Assembly: GCA_027017505.1 (NCBI GenBank)
Contig: JALUQR010000152.1
Span: forward strand, 1-9,901
DNA from: a bacterium
GTDB taxonomy: Bacteria; Desulfobacterota; GWC2-55-46; DRQE01
Reading direction: 5' to 3'
Length of the DNA stretch: 9,901 bases
Below are positions 1 through 8,335 of this stretch, piece by piece. The translations under genes were made by a program, and so were the position numbers. The notes under the pieces are model-generated. The model was given only the letters and a program-made list of their open reading frames with translations. It ran no database searches and was not told the origin of the DNA. Within the stretch, counting starts at the first letter, position 1. Each line of letters starts with the position of its first letter.

Positions 1-1721
1 TTGATGCACTCGACAGAGAGGTCGCCCAGTATGTGGTCAACCCCCTCATAAACGAGCTCATAGATAAGTACAGGGAGTTTCCAAACCTTGTAAGCTACCT
101 TGAAGAAGTGCGCGAGGATATACTGAGAAACATAGATGCCTTCAGGCCGAAGGAAGAGTTCTCTCCGTTCGGCATAAAGCTTCCAAGGGCAGAGCCCTCT
201 TTTGAGCGATACAAGATAAACCTCATAGTGAACAACAAGGACACAAAGGGTGCCCCGGTGGTGGTGGAGACCAACCCCACATACTACAACCTGTTTGGAA
301 AGATAGAGTACAGGTTTCAGTACGGTGTGGCGGTAACTGACTTTACGATGATAAAGGCAGGCTCCATACACAGGGCAAACGGTGGATACCTGGTGGTCAA
401 CGCACTGGATATACTGAGGAACATATTCGTCTACGATGCACTCAAAAGGACCATAAAGAACCGCGAGGTGAGAATAGAGGATGTGTGGGAACAGTACAGG
501 CTTGTATCCGCAACCACGCTCAAGCCAAGCCCCATTCCACTTGATGTAAAGGTGGTCATGATAGGCGAGCCACTTCTGTACTACCTTCTCTACAATTACG
601 ACCCTGAATACAGAAAGCTCTTCAAGGTCAAGGCAGATTTTGAGAGTGTGCTTCCCAGAACTGTGGAGACCACATCAAGGTATGCCCAGTTTGTTGCAGA
701 AAAGTGCAGGGAAAAGAAACTACTGCCATTCCACAAGGATGCGGTTGCAAGGGTCATAGAGTACGGCAGTCGTGTGGCACAGGATAAGGAGAAACTTACC
801 GCAAAGTTCGGCCTCATAGAAGACCTGGTTGTGGAGGCCAACTACTGGGCCAGAGAGAAGGGCAGAGACATGGTCATGGCAGAGGATGTGGTAAAGGCCA
901 TAGAGGAGATGAGGTTCCGCCACTCAAAGATAGAAGACCGCCTGCGTGAGCTCATAACAGAAGACACCATAATGATAACCACCGACGGCACAGAGATAGG
1001 CCAGGTAAACGGCATAGCGGTTATAGACCTGGGTGACTATGCCTTTGGCAAGCCATCACGCATTACAGCCCGCATATTCACCGGAGATGAGGGTGTGGTG
1101 AGCATCGAGCGAGAGGTCAAGATGAGTGGCAGAATCCACAACAAGGCACAGATGATACTGAAGAGCTTTCTGGGTGAGCGTTTTGCAAGGGACTTTCCAC
1201 TTACCCTTTCCGCATCCATATGCTTTGAACAGCTCTACGAGGAGGTGGAAGGAGACAGTGCCACCTGCACAGAACTTTATGCCCTTTACTCAAGCCTTGC
1301 GGGTGTACCACTCAACCAGGGTATAGCGGTTACAGGCTCGATGAACCAGAAGGGAGAGGTTCAGCCCGTGGGTGGTATAAACGAAAAGATAGAGGGGTTT
1401 TTCAATGTGTGCAAGGAAAAGGGACTTACAGGAAAACAGGGTGTTATAATACCCAGGAGGAATGTGAAAAACCTCATGCTCAAAGAAGAGGTCATCGAGG
1501 CGGTAAGAGAGGGAAGGTTTGCCATATATCCCATAGAGCATGTGGATGAGGGTATAGAGATACTCACATCCATGCCAGCAGGCACAAGAGGCCCTGATGG
1601 AAGATTTCCGGAGGGCACGGTAAACAGACTCGTTGAAGACAGACTCCGCCAGCTTGCAACAAGCTACAAGGAATTTGGAAGAAAGAAAAACACAGAGGAA
1701 AGAGCAGAGGGCAGGGGATAG
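1..1721 (+). CDS. Lon-family ATP-dependent protease, LonB-like/AAA_32 type (5' end missing)
   Basis: This is an energy-dependent cytoplasmic serine protease of MEROPS family S16, which degrades unfolded or regulatory proteins. The frame is open from base 3 with no start, so the N-terminus lies left of the window; 572 residues are visible. The first part (to about base 930) resembles the AAA_32 ATPase region, including the HRANGGYLVV segment (about 372-404) and the stretch ending in LFKVKADFE. The Lon protease domain follows (about 930-1600). Its catalytic serine is in GDSATC (codon 1257-1259) and its catalytic lysine in GGINEKIEGF (codon 1386-1388), so the Ser-Lys dyad is intact. The domain order and the lack of a long LonA-type N-domain separate it from classical LonA. 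The Walker A motif would lie outside the window. A charged tail ends at TAG 1719-1721, one base before queE. The family assignment is secure; the substrate is unknown. Confidence 0.93.
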   Translation, partial: DALDREVAQYVVNPLINELIDKYREFPNLVSYLEEVREDILRNIDAFRPKEEFSPFGIKLPRAEPSFERYKINLIVNNKDTKGAPVVVETNPTYYNLFGKIEYRFQYGVAVTDFTMIKAGSIHRANGGYLVVNALDILRNIFVYDALKRTIKNREVRIEDVWEQYRLVSATTLKPSPIPLDVKVVMIGEPLLYYLLYNYDPEYRKLFKVKADFESVLPRTVETTSRYAQFVAEKCREKKLLPFHKDAVARVIEYGSRVAQDKEKLTAKFGLIEDLVVEANYWAREKGRDMVMAEDVVKAIEEMRFRHSKIEDRLRELITEDTIMITTDGTEIGQVNGIAVIDLGDYAFGKPSRITARIFTGDEGVVSIEREVKMSGRIHNKAQMILKSFLGERFARDFPLTLSASICFEQLYEEVEGDSATCTELYALYSSLAGVPLNQGIAVTGSMNQKGEVQPVGGINEKIEGFFNVCKEKGLTGKQGVIIPRRNVKNLMLKEEVIEAVREGRFAIYPIEHVDEGIEILTSMPAGTRGPDGRFPEGTVNRLVEDRLRQLATSYKEFGRKKNTEERAEGRG

Positions 1722-1722
1722 C

Positions 1723-2373
1723 ATGCTGTATGTAAGCGAGATATTCCTGAGCATACAGGGAGAGTCCACATATGTGGGCATACCCTGTGTGTTCGTAAGA
1801 CTTGCAGGATGCAACCTTAAGTGCACCTGGTGTGATACCACCTATGCAAGGGAGATAAAGGACGCAAGACAGATGCCCCTGGATGAAATCCTCAAAGAGG
1901 TTAAAACCTTCAAGGCATGGCTTGCAGAGATAACAGGCGGAGAGCCACTTCTGCAGGAAGAGACCCCGATACTTGTTAAAAAACTTCTCGATGAAAGATA
2001 CACCGTGCTTGTAGAGACCAACGGAAGCGTTAGCCTTAAGGAACTCGACAGAAGGGCCATAAAGGTGGTGGATGTGAAGTGCCCCTCAAGCGGTGCCTGT
2101 GGTTCCTTCCTCATGGAGAACCTCGAGTACATAACAGAGGACGATGAGGTCAAGTTCGTCATAGAGGACAGAGAGGACTACGAGTTCGCAAAGAAGTTCG
2201 TTGAGGACTACATAAAGGACAGAACCACAAAGATTCTCTTTGCCCCTGTAAGACCACACCTTGAGCCGTCAAAGCTTGCAGAATGGATACTGAAGGATGG
2301 ACTCAAGGTAAGACTCCAGGTTCAGATGCACACCTATATCTGGAAGAAAGGGGAGAAGAGCCCCTCGCACTGA
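1723..2373 (+). CDS. queE: 7-carboxy-7-deazaguanine synthase QueE (radical SAM)
   Basis: QueE converts 6-carboxytetrahydropterin to 7-carboxy-7-deazaguanine, a step towards preQ0 and queuosine tRNA modification. The protein has 216 residues, a normal length for the family. The N-terminal FLSIQGEST segment is the family signature. The radical-SAM cluster cysteines form CX3CX2C (C30, C34, C37; bases 1810-1833), followed by an aspartate. The SAM-binding GGEP motif lies in ITGGEPLLQ, DVKCPSSG is present in the middle, and the C-terminus contains QMHTYIW, close to the usual Q-H-K-x-I-W end. I chose ATG 1723 because it begins with the conserved residues and has an AGGGG ribosome-binding site five bases upstream, inside the end of the protease gene; a longer frame back to 1633 would only read protease sequence out of frame. 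It lies 1 bp after the protease stop and overlaps ccsA by 1 bp. No other queuosine gene (queC, queD, queF) is in the window. Confidence 0.95.
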   Translation: MLYVSEIFLSIQGESTYVGIPCVFVRLAGCNLKCTWCDTTYAREIKDARQMPLDEILKEVKTFKAWLAEITGGEPLLQEETPILVKKLLDERYTVLVETNGSVSLKELDRRAIKVVDVKCPSSGACGSFLMENLEYITEDDEVKFVIEDREDYEFAKKFVEDYIKDRTTKILFAPVRPHLEPSKLAEWILKDGLKVRLQVQMHTYIWKKGEKSPSH

Positions 2374-3149
2374 TGAAGGTACTCCTTGTTGCATCCCTGT
2401 TTTTCTATATTGCGGGTTTTATAGACCTTGTAACCCTCTATACGGTAAGGGGCAGGGTGTCTGCAAGGTCTGCCATTGGGCTCGTCTCTGCGGGGTTTGC
2501 ACTCCACACGGTGGTCCTTCTCTGGAGAAGCCACGGGGCAGGCAGGCTGCCAGTGGTGGGTATGGATGAGACCCTGCTCTTTTACAGCTGGGTTACTGTG
2601 GGCACCACACTCATACTTCTTGTAAGATACGGAAGAAGATACATTGAACTTATCACCCTTCCAATTGCACTTCTTGCACTCTCGGTTTCAGCCATAGTGC
2701 TTAAAGAGGTAAAACCCCTTCCACTTGTGCTCCAGACCTACTGGTTCGAGATACATGTGATAACCTCATTTATGGCCTATTCGCTCTTTACAGTGGGTTT
2801 TTCAGGTGCCTTCTTCTATGTTGTAAGAGGCACCACAGCATCTTACCCCGGTGAGGACTTTCTCAAGATAGCCCGAATTTCTGTGCTCTGGGGTTTTATG
2901 TTCTTTTCCACCTCCATGTTCTCTGGTGCTGTGTGGGCATACCTTGCATGGGGTATGTACTGGATGTGGGAGCCAAAGATACTGTGGTCTTTTATACTGT
3001 GGTTCTGGTATGCGGGAATGCTGCATCTTTTTTACATAAGGGGTACGAGGGAGAAGGGTATATGCCTTACCGCAATTGTGGGCTTTCTGCTCACACTTTT
3101 TACCTACCTGGGGGTGGGGCTTTTGATGAAAAGCTCACACAGCTTTTAG
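2373..3149 (+). CDS. ccsA: CcsA-like cytochrome c biogenesis (heme handling) membrane protein
   Basis: This is a 258-residue, roughly eight-helix membrane protein of the CcmC/CcsA (PF01578) family. In System II cytochrome c maturation, CcsA works with ResB/CcsB to export heme and attach it to apocytochromes. The tryptophan-rich motif is at residues 193-205 (WGMYWMWEPKILW, bases 2949-2987). Histidines that fit the conserved heme-ligand positions are H45, H128 (in EIHVITSFMAY) and H256 near the end (SSHSF). The usual motif reads WDPKE; here it is WEPKI, so it is a divergent member. ATG 2373 was chosen because it overlaps the queE stop as TGATG, which favours translational coupling, and it starts right at the first helix; the same frame stays open upstream only through queE. 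No ResB/CcsB partner is visible here. Its last 15 bp overlap the end of the opposing methyltransferase gene. The family is well supported; the exact subtype (CcsA or CcmC) is less so. Confidence 0.88.
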   Translation: MKVLLVASLFFYIAGFIDLVTLYTVRGRVSARSAIGLVSAGFALHTVVLLWRSHGAGRLPVVGMDETLLFYSWVTVGTTLILLVRYGRRYIELITLPIALLALSVSAIVLKEVKPLPLVLQTYWFEIHVITSFMAYSLFTVGFSGAFFYVVRGTTASYPGEDFLKIARISVLWGFMFFSTSMFSGAVWAYLAWGMYWMWEPKILWSFILWFWYAGMLHLFYIRGTREKGICLTAIVGFLLTLFTYLGVGLLMKSSHSF

Positions 3150-3153
3150 CCCC
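3116..3153 (+). terminator. Nested inverted repeat at the convergent gene ends, possible terminator
   Basis: An outer pair GGGGCT (3116-3121) and AGCCCC (3148-3153) encloses a perfect 7-bp inner pair AAAAGCT (3129-3135) and AGCTTTT (3141-3147) with a CACAC loop. The inner and outer 3' arms are contiguous; on the 5' side a 7-nt bulge separates them. On the + strand it is followed by TTTACCTTT, a weak T-rich tail. It contains the ccsA stop (3147-3149) and the opposing methyltransferase stop (3135-3137). The repeat is seen directly; terminator function is inferred from position and pairing. There is no long T-tract in either direction. Confidence 0.4.
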
Positions 3154-3899
3154 TTTACCTTTCGCCACCAGATTATGGCACTCCTTTTGTGAAACCTTGC
3201 AACAAGCCCGCCCTTTATGGGCTCGAGCTTTCTTGAGAGAAACTCCCTGAGTTTATCGTCAAACTCCTCTGTCACCACACCCAGGTATTCCTTCCAGAAC
3301 TCAAGGGCCTCGTCTATGTCATTGAAGGGCTGGTCAAAGCGGTACTCTATAATCTCCACATTGGCATATATGCCCAGTGAGTGGAGTGTGGTGTAGGTTT
3401 TAATATAGTCCTCTCTTTTCTTGAAGGGTCTGTTGAAAAGTAGCGGATAGAGTTCTTTATAGTAGAATTTGTCCTGCTCAGGGCCTGCAGAGCTTATAAG
3501 GAAGACGAACCTTCTTGAAAGCTCGTTTGCCTCAAGGGGAAAGCTTCTGGAATCTCTCAGCAGTTCCGGCACATTGGCACATATGACCACATCGTGGGGG
3601 GGAAGCCTTCTCTCGCCCCATCGGGCAACAACAGGTCTTATGTTCTTTATGCCGAGCCTTTTCATGTCCTCTTTGAGTATCTCTATCATGTGCTCTGATG
3701 CATCCAGGGCTGTAACCCTTTTACCTGCCATTGCAAGTGGAATGGATAAACTGCCACAGCCACTTCCCACATCGAGAAAGCTATGGCATTCTTCTGTAAG
3801 GGGCAGAATCTTTGCGAGCACCACATGGGCAAAGTTGGAGTACTCAAGCCCCCGCCTGTACCAGCGTGCCTTAATGCGGTTCCAGTAGTTTCTCTTCAT
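3135..3899 (-). CDS. Class I SAM-dependent methyltransferase, substrate unknown
   Basis: This 254-residue protein has a Rossmann-fold methyltransferase core. The SAM-binding motif I is DVGSGCG (residues 43-49), and the acidic residue ending the second strand is D66 in VTALDAS. A fourth-strand segment HDVVICANVPELL follows. There is no NPPY/DPPY motif, so an amino-methylating DNA or protein-glutamine enzyme is unlikely, but the substrate cannot be told from sequence. The first residues (KRNYWNRIKARWYRRGLEYS) are aromatic and basic, as in small-molecule methyltransferases. I prefer ATG 3899, although its ribosome-binding site (AGAAAGA) is weak; an in-frame TTG at 3929 would add ten residues. 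The gene overlaps the end of the AsmA-like gene by 29 bp in another frame, so it is probably translationally coupled to it, and it is the last gene of the minus-strand block. Its 3' end overlaps ccsA by 15 bp. Confidence 0.85.
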   Translation of the reverse strand: MKRNYWNRIKARWYRRGLEYSNFAHVVLAKILPLTEECHSFLDVGSGCGSLSIPLAMAGKRVTALDASEHMIEILKEDMKRLGIKNIRPVVARWGERRLPPHDVVICANVPELLRDSRSFPLEANELSRRFVFLISSAGPEQDKFYYKELYPLLFNRPFKKREDYIKTYTTLHSLGIYANVEIIEYRFDQPFNDIDEALEFWKEYLGVVTEEFDDKLREFLSRKLEPIKGGLVARFHKRSAIIWWRKVKGLKAV

Positions 3900-6800
3900 T
3901 CTTTCTGTTTTTCTGCTCAAGAGGCTCAATCACCTTGATGGGTGAGGTGAGAAGCCTCTGGAATATACCCAGAACCTTCGTGCCGAGCCCCTTGACGGGT
4001 ATGGGCTCCACTTCGGGGTTCTTAAGAGGTCCCTTTATCTCGTAGTACATGGTTATGGTGCTTTTGTCCTCGCCTGTTATAATCCAGCCCACAAGTGGTA
4101 TCTTTGAGATAATCTTATCTATTGTTACGAAAGGATGCAAGCCGAGTTTTGAGTCTATGGTCTTCTCCGCAATATCTATACTGCCTATGGCGGACATGCG
4201 CAGGGATTTGCTTTCAAGAAGAAGATTCTCCGTGGAGATTACACCATCCTCTATGACAAACTCCCCTGAGATTTTCCTGTAGGGAAGCCCCTGCTCGAAA
4301 AGGTCTGTTATGGATATTATGTTCACTATGGAGAATATCTTGCTGAGCACTATGAACTTCCACATTTTGCCCCTTTTTGCCACCGCCTTTATGGTGCCGT
4401 TAAGCCCACGGGCATAGGGCTCAACCCTTTTGCAGTCTATGTGGAAGTCTGCTGTAAGGCGCCCTGTAAGCACATCCTTCTTAGCACCGAGCTCTCTGAG
4501 AAGGGTTGAAAGCTTAAGCCTTGAGACCCTGAACACAAGTTCAAACCTCTTATCTGTAAGCTCACTGAAGAATACCACAGTACCCGAGACATGCCCTCCG
4601 TGGGCTGTAAACTCAAGGGGTTCAAACTTTATGAAAGAGGGCTCCACAGCCACAGTGGTTGACAGATTCCAGAAGGTTACCCCCTGCACCCTTCCTGCCT
4701 TTGCAATAAGTCTACCCCTTGCCACAAGAGGATAACCCCTGGGTGGGGTCTTCACAGCGCCCTTTTCTTTCTTTCTGTGAATCGGTATAAAGTCATGGGT
4801 ATCGAGAAAGTCAGAGACCAGGGAGAAACTTACAACCCTTTTTCTTATATCAATGAACTCTATCTTTCCTGAAAGGTGGCTTCTGCCTATGTATGCCTTT
4901 TTGAGCACCACATCCACCCCACCGCCATTGAACCTTGCTATGAGGTTCATATCCCTTATGGAGTTTTTGAAAAAGGATGTCTTAAAGAGGGCATCCTTGA
5001 GTTCCACCTTGCCACCAAGGCTCACACCCTGGGGGGCATCGTTTAAGGAGAGGTTCACCCTGAGGGTACCCATTGCAGGCGAGTCTGTAAGGATGTGGCG
5101 GAATATGCCCCGCAGGTCTTCCATCCTGAGCCCCTTTGAGTGTAGCTTTAAGGAATAATGGCTGTTCTTTATGTATCCCTCCACATGGAGTCTCGATTTG
5201 CCCGACACTATGGAGCCATCTTTTATGTATATCCTTCCCTTTCTGATATTCACGGTGGAGCGCACAACGAGCGGATAGCCCCTTTCCTTGTGGACTATCT
5301 CTCTGTAAAGAAGCCCTGAGTGTGAGAGGTCAACCTCTGTGAATATGTTCAGGGAGTCCATCCTGCCTGTTATCCGTAGCTTAAGGCCTGCGGGATAGGT
5401 CAGAACGGGCTCTCTCATGTACATGGATACAAGCCCGTATCCTGCAAACCCCTCTGCCTGTATCTTTAAAACAGGTCTTTTATTGTATCCCTCTATGGTG
5501 CCATCCACCGTGAAGGAGCTGTCCCTGTAGCTTGCAGAGAGCCCCTTTATCTCAACCCTGTCTCTGTTGAACTCTACGGTGCCAGATGCCATAAGCGAGA
5601 GGGGCTTGAGTGGCAGATAGGATGCCCTCACAGAGTCAAACCTTACGGTTCCGGTAAACTCTATTGATGCGGGCTCTGTGGCAATGCCCTCCATGGTGAG
5701 CTCAAGGGTCGCCCTTCCTGAAAGCTCCACAGACTTAAGGGGCTCCTCTGGTATGGCCTTCTTTACCTCTCTTAGAAGCTCCCCTGTATCCACATCTGCA
5801 GAGACGGTGAGTTTCACCCTTGGTGTTTCCCCTATGGATGTGAGGGTGCCATCTATGCTGTAAAACCGGGTGTTTCCGTAGGTGCCATTTATGTTCTCAA
5901 GCTCTATGGCACCGGCCCTGAAGATGAGCCTTCCGTTAAGGGATGAAAACCGCTGATCAAAGCGTTTGTGCAGGAATGCCATATCCATAAGCTCTGCATC
6001 CACAACAAGGGAGGTAAGGTAGTCATGGGTCTCGGAGGAGAAGGAAACTCTGTTAAGCTTTACAAACCCCTGCACATCCCTGAACTCCGCTATAACAGCC
6101 TTTATGCCCTTGGGAAACTTATCCTCTCTTAAAAACCCCTTTATGCGTGTTGGCATGAAGGGTGTTGTGGAAAGCGAAAGGCTTATGATTCTTTGCGGAA
6201 GTTTCAGCTTTACGGAGCCAAGTATAACGAGCTCTTCTATGTTGAACCTGCCATCTTCAACCGATATGGTAAGGTGGTCTCCCTTTTTTACAAGCTCCAC
6301 AGATGCAACCCCTGCCTTTGAGTGTATGGGTTTTACAAAGAGTGCGGGGTAGTGGAGTGTGAGCTCCTTTACCGATGCTGTGCCCTTTATCACAAGGTCT
6401 CCTGCAAAGGGGTCTCTGCCGGATAGCTGGTACTCAATGTCAGCTGATACGATGCCACTTAAGTCCACCCCCCTGAGTTCATCCTTTATGTAGCCAAGAA
6501 ACCTTGACACCCTAAGTCTTTCAAAGAATGCGGTGCCTGTAAGAAGCCTTACATTCTCTTCTTCCCCCATCTTGCCTGATATCTTAAACGGTGTGTCTGG
6601 CAGGAGTATGCCCTCGCCACTGTAGGTGATTACATCGTGGTATATGTTAAAGTAGAGGTATGTTTGCCTGAGCTCATAGCGCATCTTCTTTCTGGGAAAG
6701 CTGTCCACAATGGTTATGGACGCATTGCGCACCTTAAGCCCTCTGACCATCACATAAAAGAGCCTTTCCTTTCTTATCTTCTCAAGGTTTATACTGCCAC

Positions 6801-7140
6801 CCGGGTCTCTCTCTATGGTAATTACGGGTTCTTCAAGGCGGAGTTCCTTTATCACCACCCTTTTAAATATCAGGGGAAGTATGGATATGACCGCCTCTGC
6901 AGAGCGGGCCCTTACGAGGGGTTCTTCCATGTAGGAGAGCCTGAGCCCCTTAAGCCTTATTGTAAGATAGGGCAGGAGCTTCACATAGACCCTTTCCATC
7001 TCCACCGTGCCGTTTATTCGTTCCTCTATGCGTGCCTTTATTTCTGCCCTGTACTCTGTAAGGTCTATTGGCACCACGGAGAGCAGTATCACAACGGCCA
7101 CCAGTGCGGAAAGGATTATCGTCAAGAGTATTCTTTTCAT
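3871..7140 (-). CDS. AsmA-family envelope protein (AsmA-like C-terminal domain)
   Basis: This 1089-residue protein is anchored by one N-terminal membrane helix (about residues 4-24, after MKR). The rest is a long periplasmic region of alternating short beta-strands, as expected of the AsmA/YhdP/TamB superfamily, whose larger members form grooved bridges that move phospholipid between inner and outer membranes. The start resembles the AsmA N-terminal domain (EIKARIEERINGTVEMERV). The C-terminus, with LVGWIITGEDKST near residue 1016 and then GPLKNPEVEPIPVKGLG, is typical of the AsmA-like C-terminal region found in YhdP-type proteins. ATG 7140 follows AAGGAA (7145-7150) at good spacing, 23 bp after the DUF362 stop. 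Its place in an operon with tolB and a CpoB-like gene fits a role in outer-membrane lipid balance, which is inference. Which E. coli paralogue is closest cannot be decided by eye. Confidence 0.88.
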   Translation of the reverse strand: MKRILLTIILSALVAVVILLSVVPIDLTEYRAEIKARIEERINGTVEMERVYVKLLPYLTIRLKGLRLSYMEEPLVRARSAEAVISILPLIFKRVVIKELRLEEPVITIERDPGGSINLEKIRKERLFYVMVRGLKVRNASITIVDSFPRKKMRYELRQTYLYFNIYHDVITYSGEGILLPDTPFKISGKMGEEENVRLLTGTAFFERLRVSRFLGYIKDELRGVDLSGIVSADIEYQLSGRDPFAGDLVIKGTASVKELTLHYPALFVKPIHSKAGVASVELVKKGDHLTISVEDGRFNIEELVILGSVKLKLPQRIISLSLSTTPFMPTRIKGFLREDKFPKGIKAVIAEFRDVQGFVKLNRVSFSSETHDYLTSLVVDAELMDMAFLHKRFDQRFSSLNGRLIFRAGAIELENINGTYGNTRFYSIDGTLTSIGETPRVKLTVSADVDTGELLREVKKAIPEEPLKSVELSGRATLELTMEGIATEPASIEFTGTVRFDSVRASYLPLKPLSLMASGTVEFNRDRVEIKGLSASYRDSSFTVDGTIEGYNKRPVLKIQAEGFAGYGLVSMYMREPVLTYPAGLKLRITGRMDSLNIFTEVDLSHSGLLYREIVHKERGYPLVVRSTVNIRKGRIYIKDGSIVSGKSRLHVEGYIKNSHYSLKLHSKGLRMEDLRGIFRHILTDSPAMGTLRVNLSLNDAPQGVSLGGKVELKDALFKTSFFKNSIRDMNLIARFNGGGVDVVLKKAYIGRSHLSGKIEFIDIRKRVVSFSLVSDFLDTHDFIPIHRKKEKGAVKTPPRGYPLVARGRLIAKAGRVQGVTFWNLSTTVAVEPSFIKFEPLEFTAHGGHVSGTVVFFSELTDKRFELVFRVSRLKLSTLLRELGAKKDVLTGRLTADFHIDCKRVEPYARGLNGTIKAVAKRGKMWKFIVLSKIFSIVNIISITDLFEQGLPYRKISGEFVIEDGVISTENLLLESKSLRMSAIGSIDIAEKTIDSKLGLHPFVTIDKIISKIPLVGWIITGEDKSTITMYYEIKGPLKNPEVEPIPVKGLGTKVLGIFQRLLTSPIKVIEPLEQKNRKNEEKLLEPH

Positions 7141-7163
7141 ACACTTCCTTACCTTGAAAGGGG

Positions 7164-8312
7164 CTAATTTCTGCCTGTCCAGGGCCTTCCTGAAAGAAGC
7201 CTTCTAAGCCAGCCCTCCCTTGCATCTATGGCGCCTTCGGGGCAGACTTCCTGACAGCAGTAACACCTTATGCATCTGTCGTAGTCTATGTGTATGTGTT
7301 CTCTTCTTGTCATTATCTTTGGTGGGCACACATCCACACACATCCCGCACAGGGTGCATTCTGTGTGTTCTATTACGGGTCTGGTGGTTATGGCGTTTTT
7401 CAATGCCCTTTTAACAGGGGCTGGCAGAAAGTGGGCAAAGTCTATGTTCACAAGTGGTGGAAAGCTGAACCTTCGGGGTCTCAGTCTTTCGGGTGTTTCT
7501 CCAAGTATTTTTATGTTTTCAGGGTTTACATCCTTGAGGCCCTGTGCCCTTGCGGTTTTTAGTATAGGCACCTGTGAGCAGTCTTTGCCCAAAATCCCTG
7601 CGCACACCGTATCCACTGCAAGTGCTGAGGGAGATATTGCCAGAAATCCTGTGTGCACGGGCTCTCCACTGCCAGGTCCGTTGCCCTCCATGCTCACTAT
7701 GGCATCCATCACCGTGAGCCTGGGTCTTATGTGGTTGTGAAGGTCAAGTAGCATCTGCGAGAAATAGTCAAGGTTGGTTCCTGCCTCAAGGTGCCACTGT
7801 GGCTTTCTCTTGCCGGGCACACAGCCGAAGAGGTTTTTAACCCCCATTGTAAGGAGCATCTGTGCATGGGTTTTGAGTTTCGGCAGGTTTATAACCCCAT
7901 CCACTGTGGAAAGCTCCTTAGCCAGCTCGAACCTTTTAAAACTCACACCCTGCGGGTTTTCCACCACAGCGGGCTCTTTTATCTCCAGAAGCCCTGCTGA
8001 TGTCTGTGCTATCACATCCATAATACCACAGGCCCTTGCAACCTTTATGGTGCTTCCAAGCCCAGGGCTGTCGCCCACAAGCGGGATGGCACCCGCCTCC
8101 TCAACGAGTTTTATCATGGCCCATACTATGTTTGGATGTGTGGTTACGGCCCTGTGGGCAGGCCTTCCCGCAAGAAGGTTTGGCTTAAGAAGGATTCGCT
8201 CACCAGGCCTTACAAACCTTCTTATGCCACCTACAAGCTCAAGCCCCTGTCTTATTGCCCTGAGGAGAGGTTCCCTTGAGTAGTCCTCGCATCTTATAAG
8301 TGAAACTTCCAT
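7164..8312 (-). CDS. DUF362 protein with C-terminal double [4Fe-4S] ferredoxin domain
   Basis: This 382-residue protein has an N-terminal DUF362 domain (about 1-290) and a C-terminal bacterial-type ferredoxin domain. DUF362 hallmarks visible are ILLKPNLLAG near residue 40, GDSPG near residue 100, and NLPKLKTHAQMLLTMGVKN followed by FGCVPGKRK. The ferredoxin domain has two complete sets of cluster ligands: C319, C322, C325, C329 and C347, C350, C353, C357, each CX2CX2CX3CP, so two [4Fe-4S] clusters are expected. No signal peptide is seen, so it is probably cytoplasmic. The biochemical role of DUF362 is not established; an electron-transfer or reductase function is only suggested by the clusters. 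ATG 8312 is the only plausible start, although no clear Shine-Dalgarno sequence precedes it in the 23-bp gap after the CpoB-like gene, so translation may depend on coupling. It lies 23 bp before the AsmA-like gene. Confidence 0.92.
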   Translation of the reverse strand: MEVSLIRCEDYSREPLLRAIRQGLELVGGIRRFVRPGERILLKPNLLAGRPAHRAVTTHPNIVWAMIKLVEEAGAIPLVGDSPGLGSTIKVARACGIMDVIAQTSAGLLEIKEPAVVENPQGVSFKRFELAKELSTVDGVINLPKLKTHAQMLLTMGVKNLFGCVPGKRKPQWHLEAGTNLDYFSQMLLDLHNHIRPRLTVMDAIVSMEGNGPGSGEPVHTGFLAISPSALAVDTVCAGILGKDCSQVPILKTARAQGLKDVNPENIKILGETPERLRPRRFSFPPLVNIDFAHFLPAPVKRALKNAITTRPVIEHTECTLCGMCVDVCPPKIMTRREHIHIDYDRCIRCYCCQEVCPEGAIDAREGWLRRLLSGRPWTGRN

Positions 8313-8335
8313 AATACGAAAATAAAGGGGCAGGC

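Noticed and set aside
1633..1722. A 30-residue N-terminal extension of QueE
   Set aside because: These codons lie within the protease gene in another frame; the QueE family begins near the ATG at 1723, which has a good ribosome-binding site.
1290..1841. A 183-codon open frame on the minus strand across the protease/queE junction
   Set aside because: It is antisense to two well-supported genes, has no recognisable family features and arises from the codon bias of the real frames.
2350..2364. Small hairpin GGGG-7 nt-CCCC just before the queE/ccsA junction
   Set aside because: Only four base pairs, inside coding sequence and without a T-tract, so it is too weak to call a regulatory element.
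2283..2372. A 30-residue N-terminal extension of the CcsA-like protein
   Set aside because: It would overlap the queE C-terminus by 91 bp and is hydrophilic; ATG 2373 starts right before the first membrane helix.
6637..7167. A 176-codon open frame on the + strand opposite the AsmA start
   Set aside because: Antisense to a long, clearly real gene with its own ribosome-binding site; no domain or start signal supports it.
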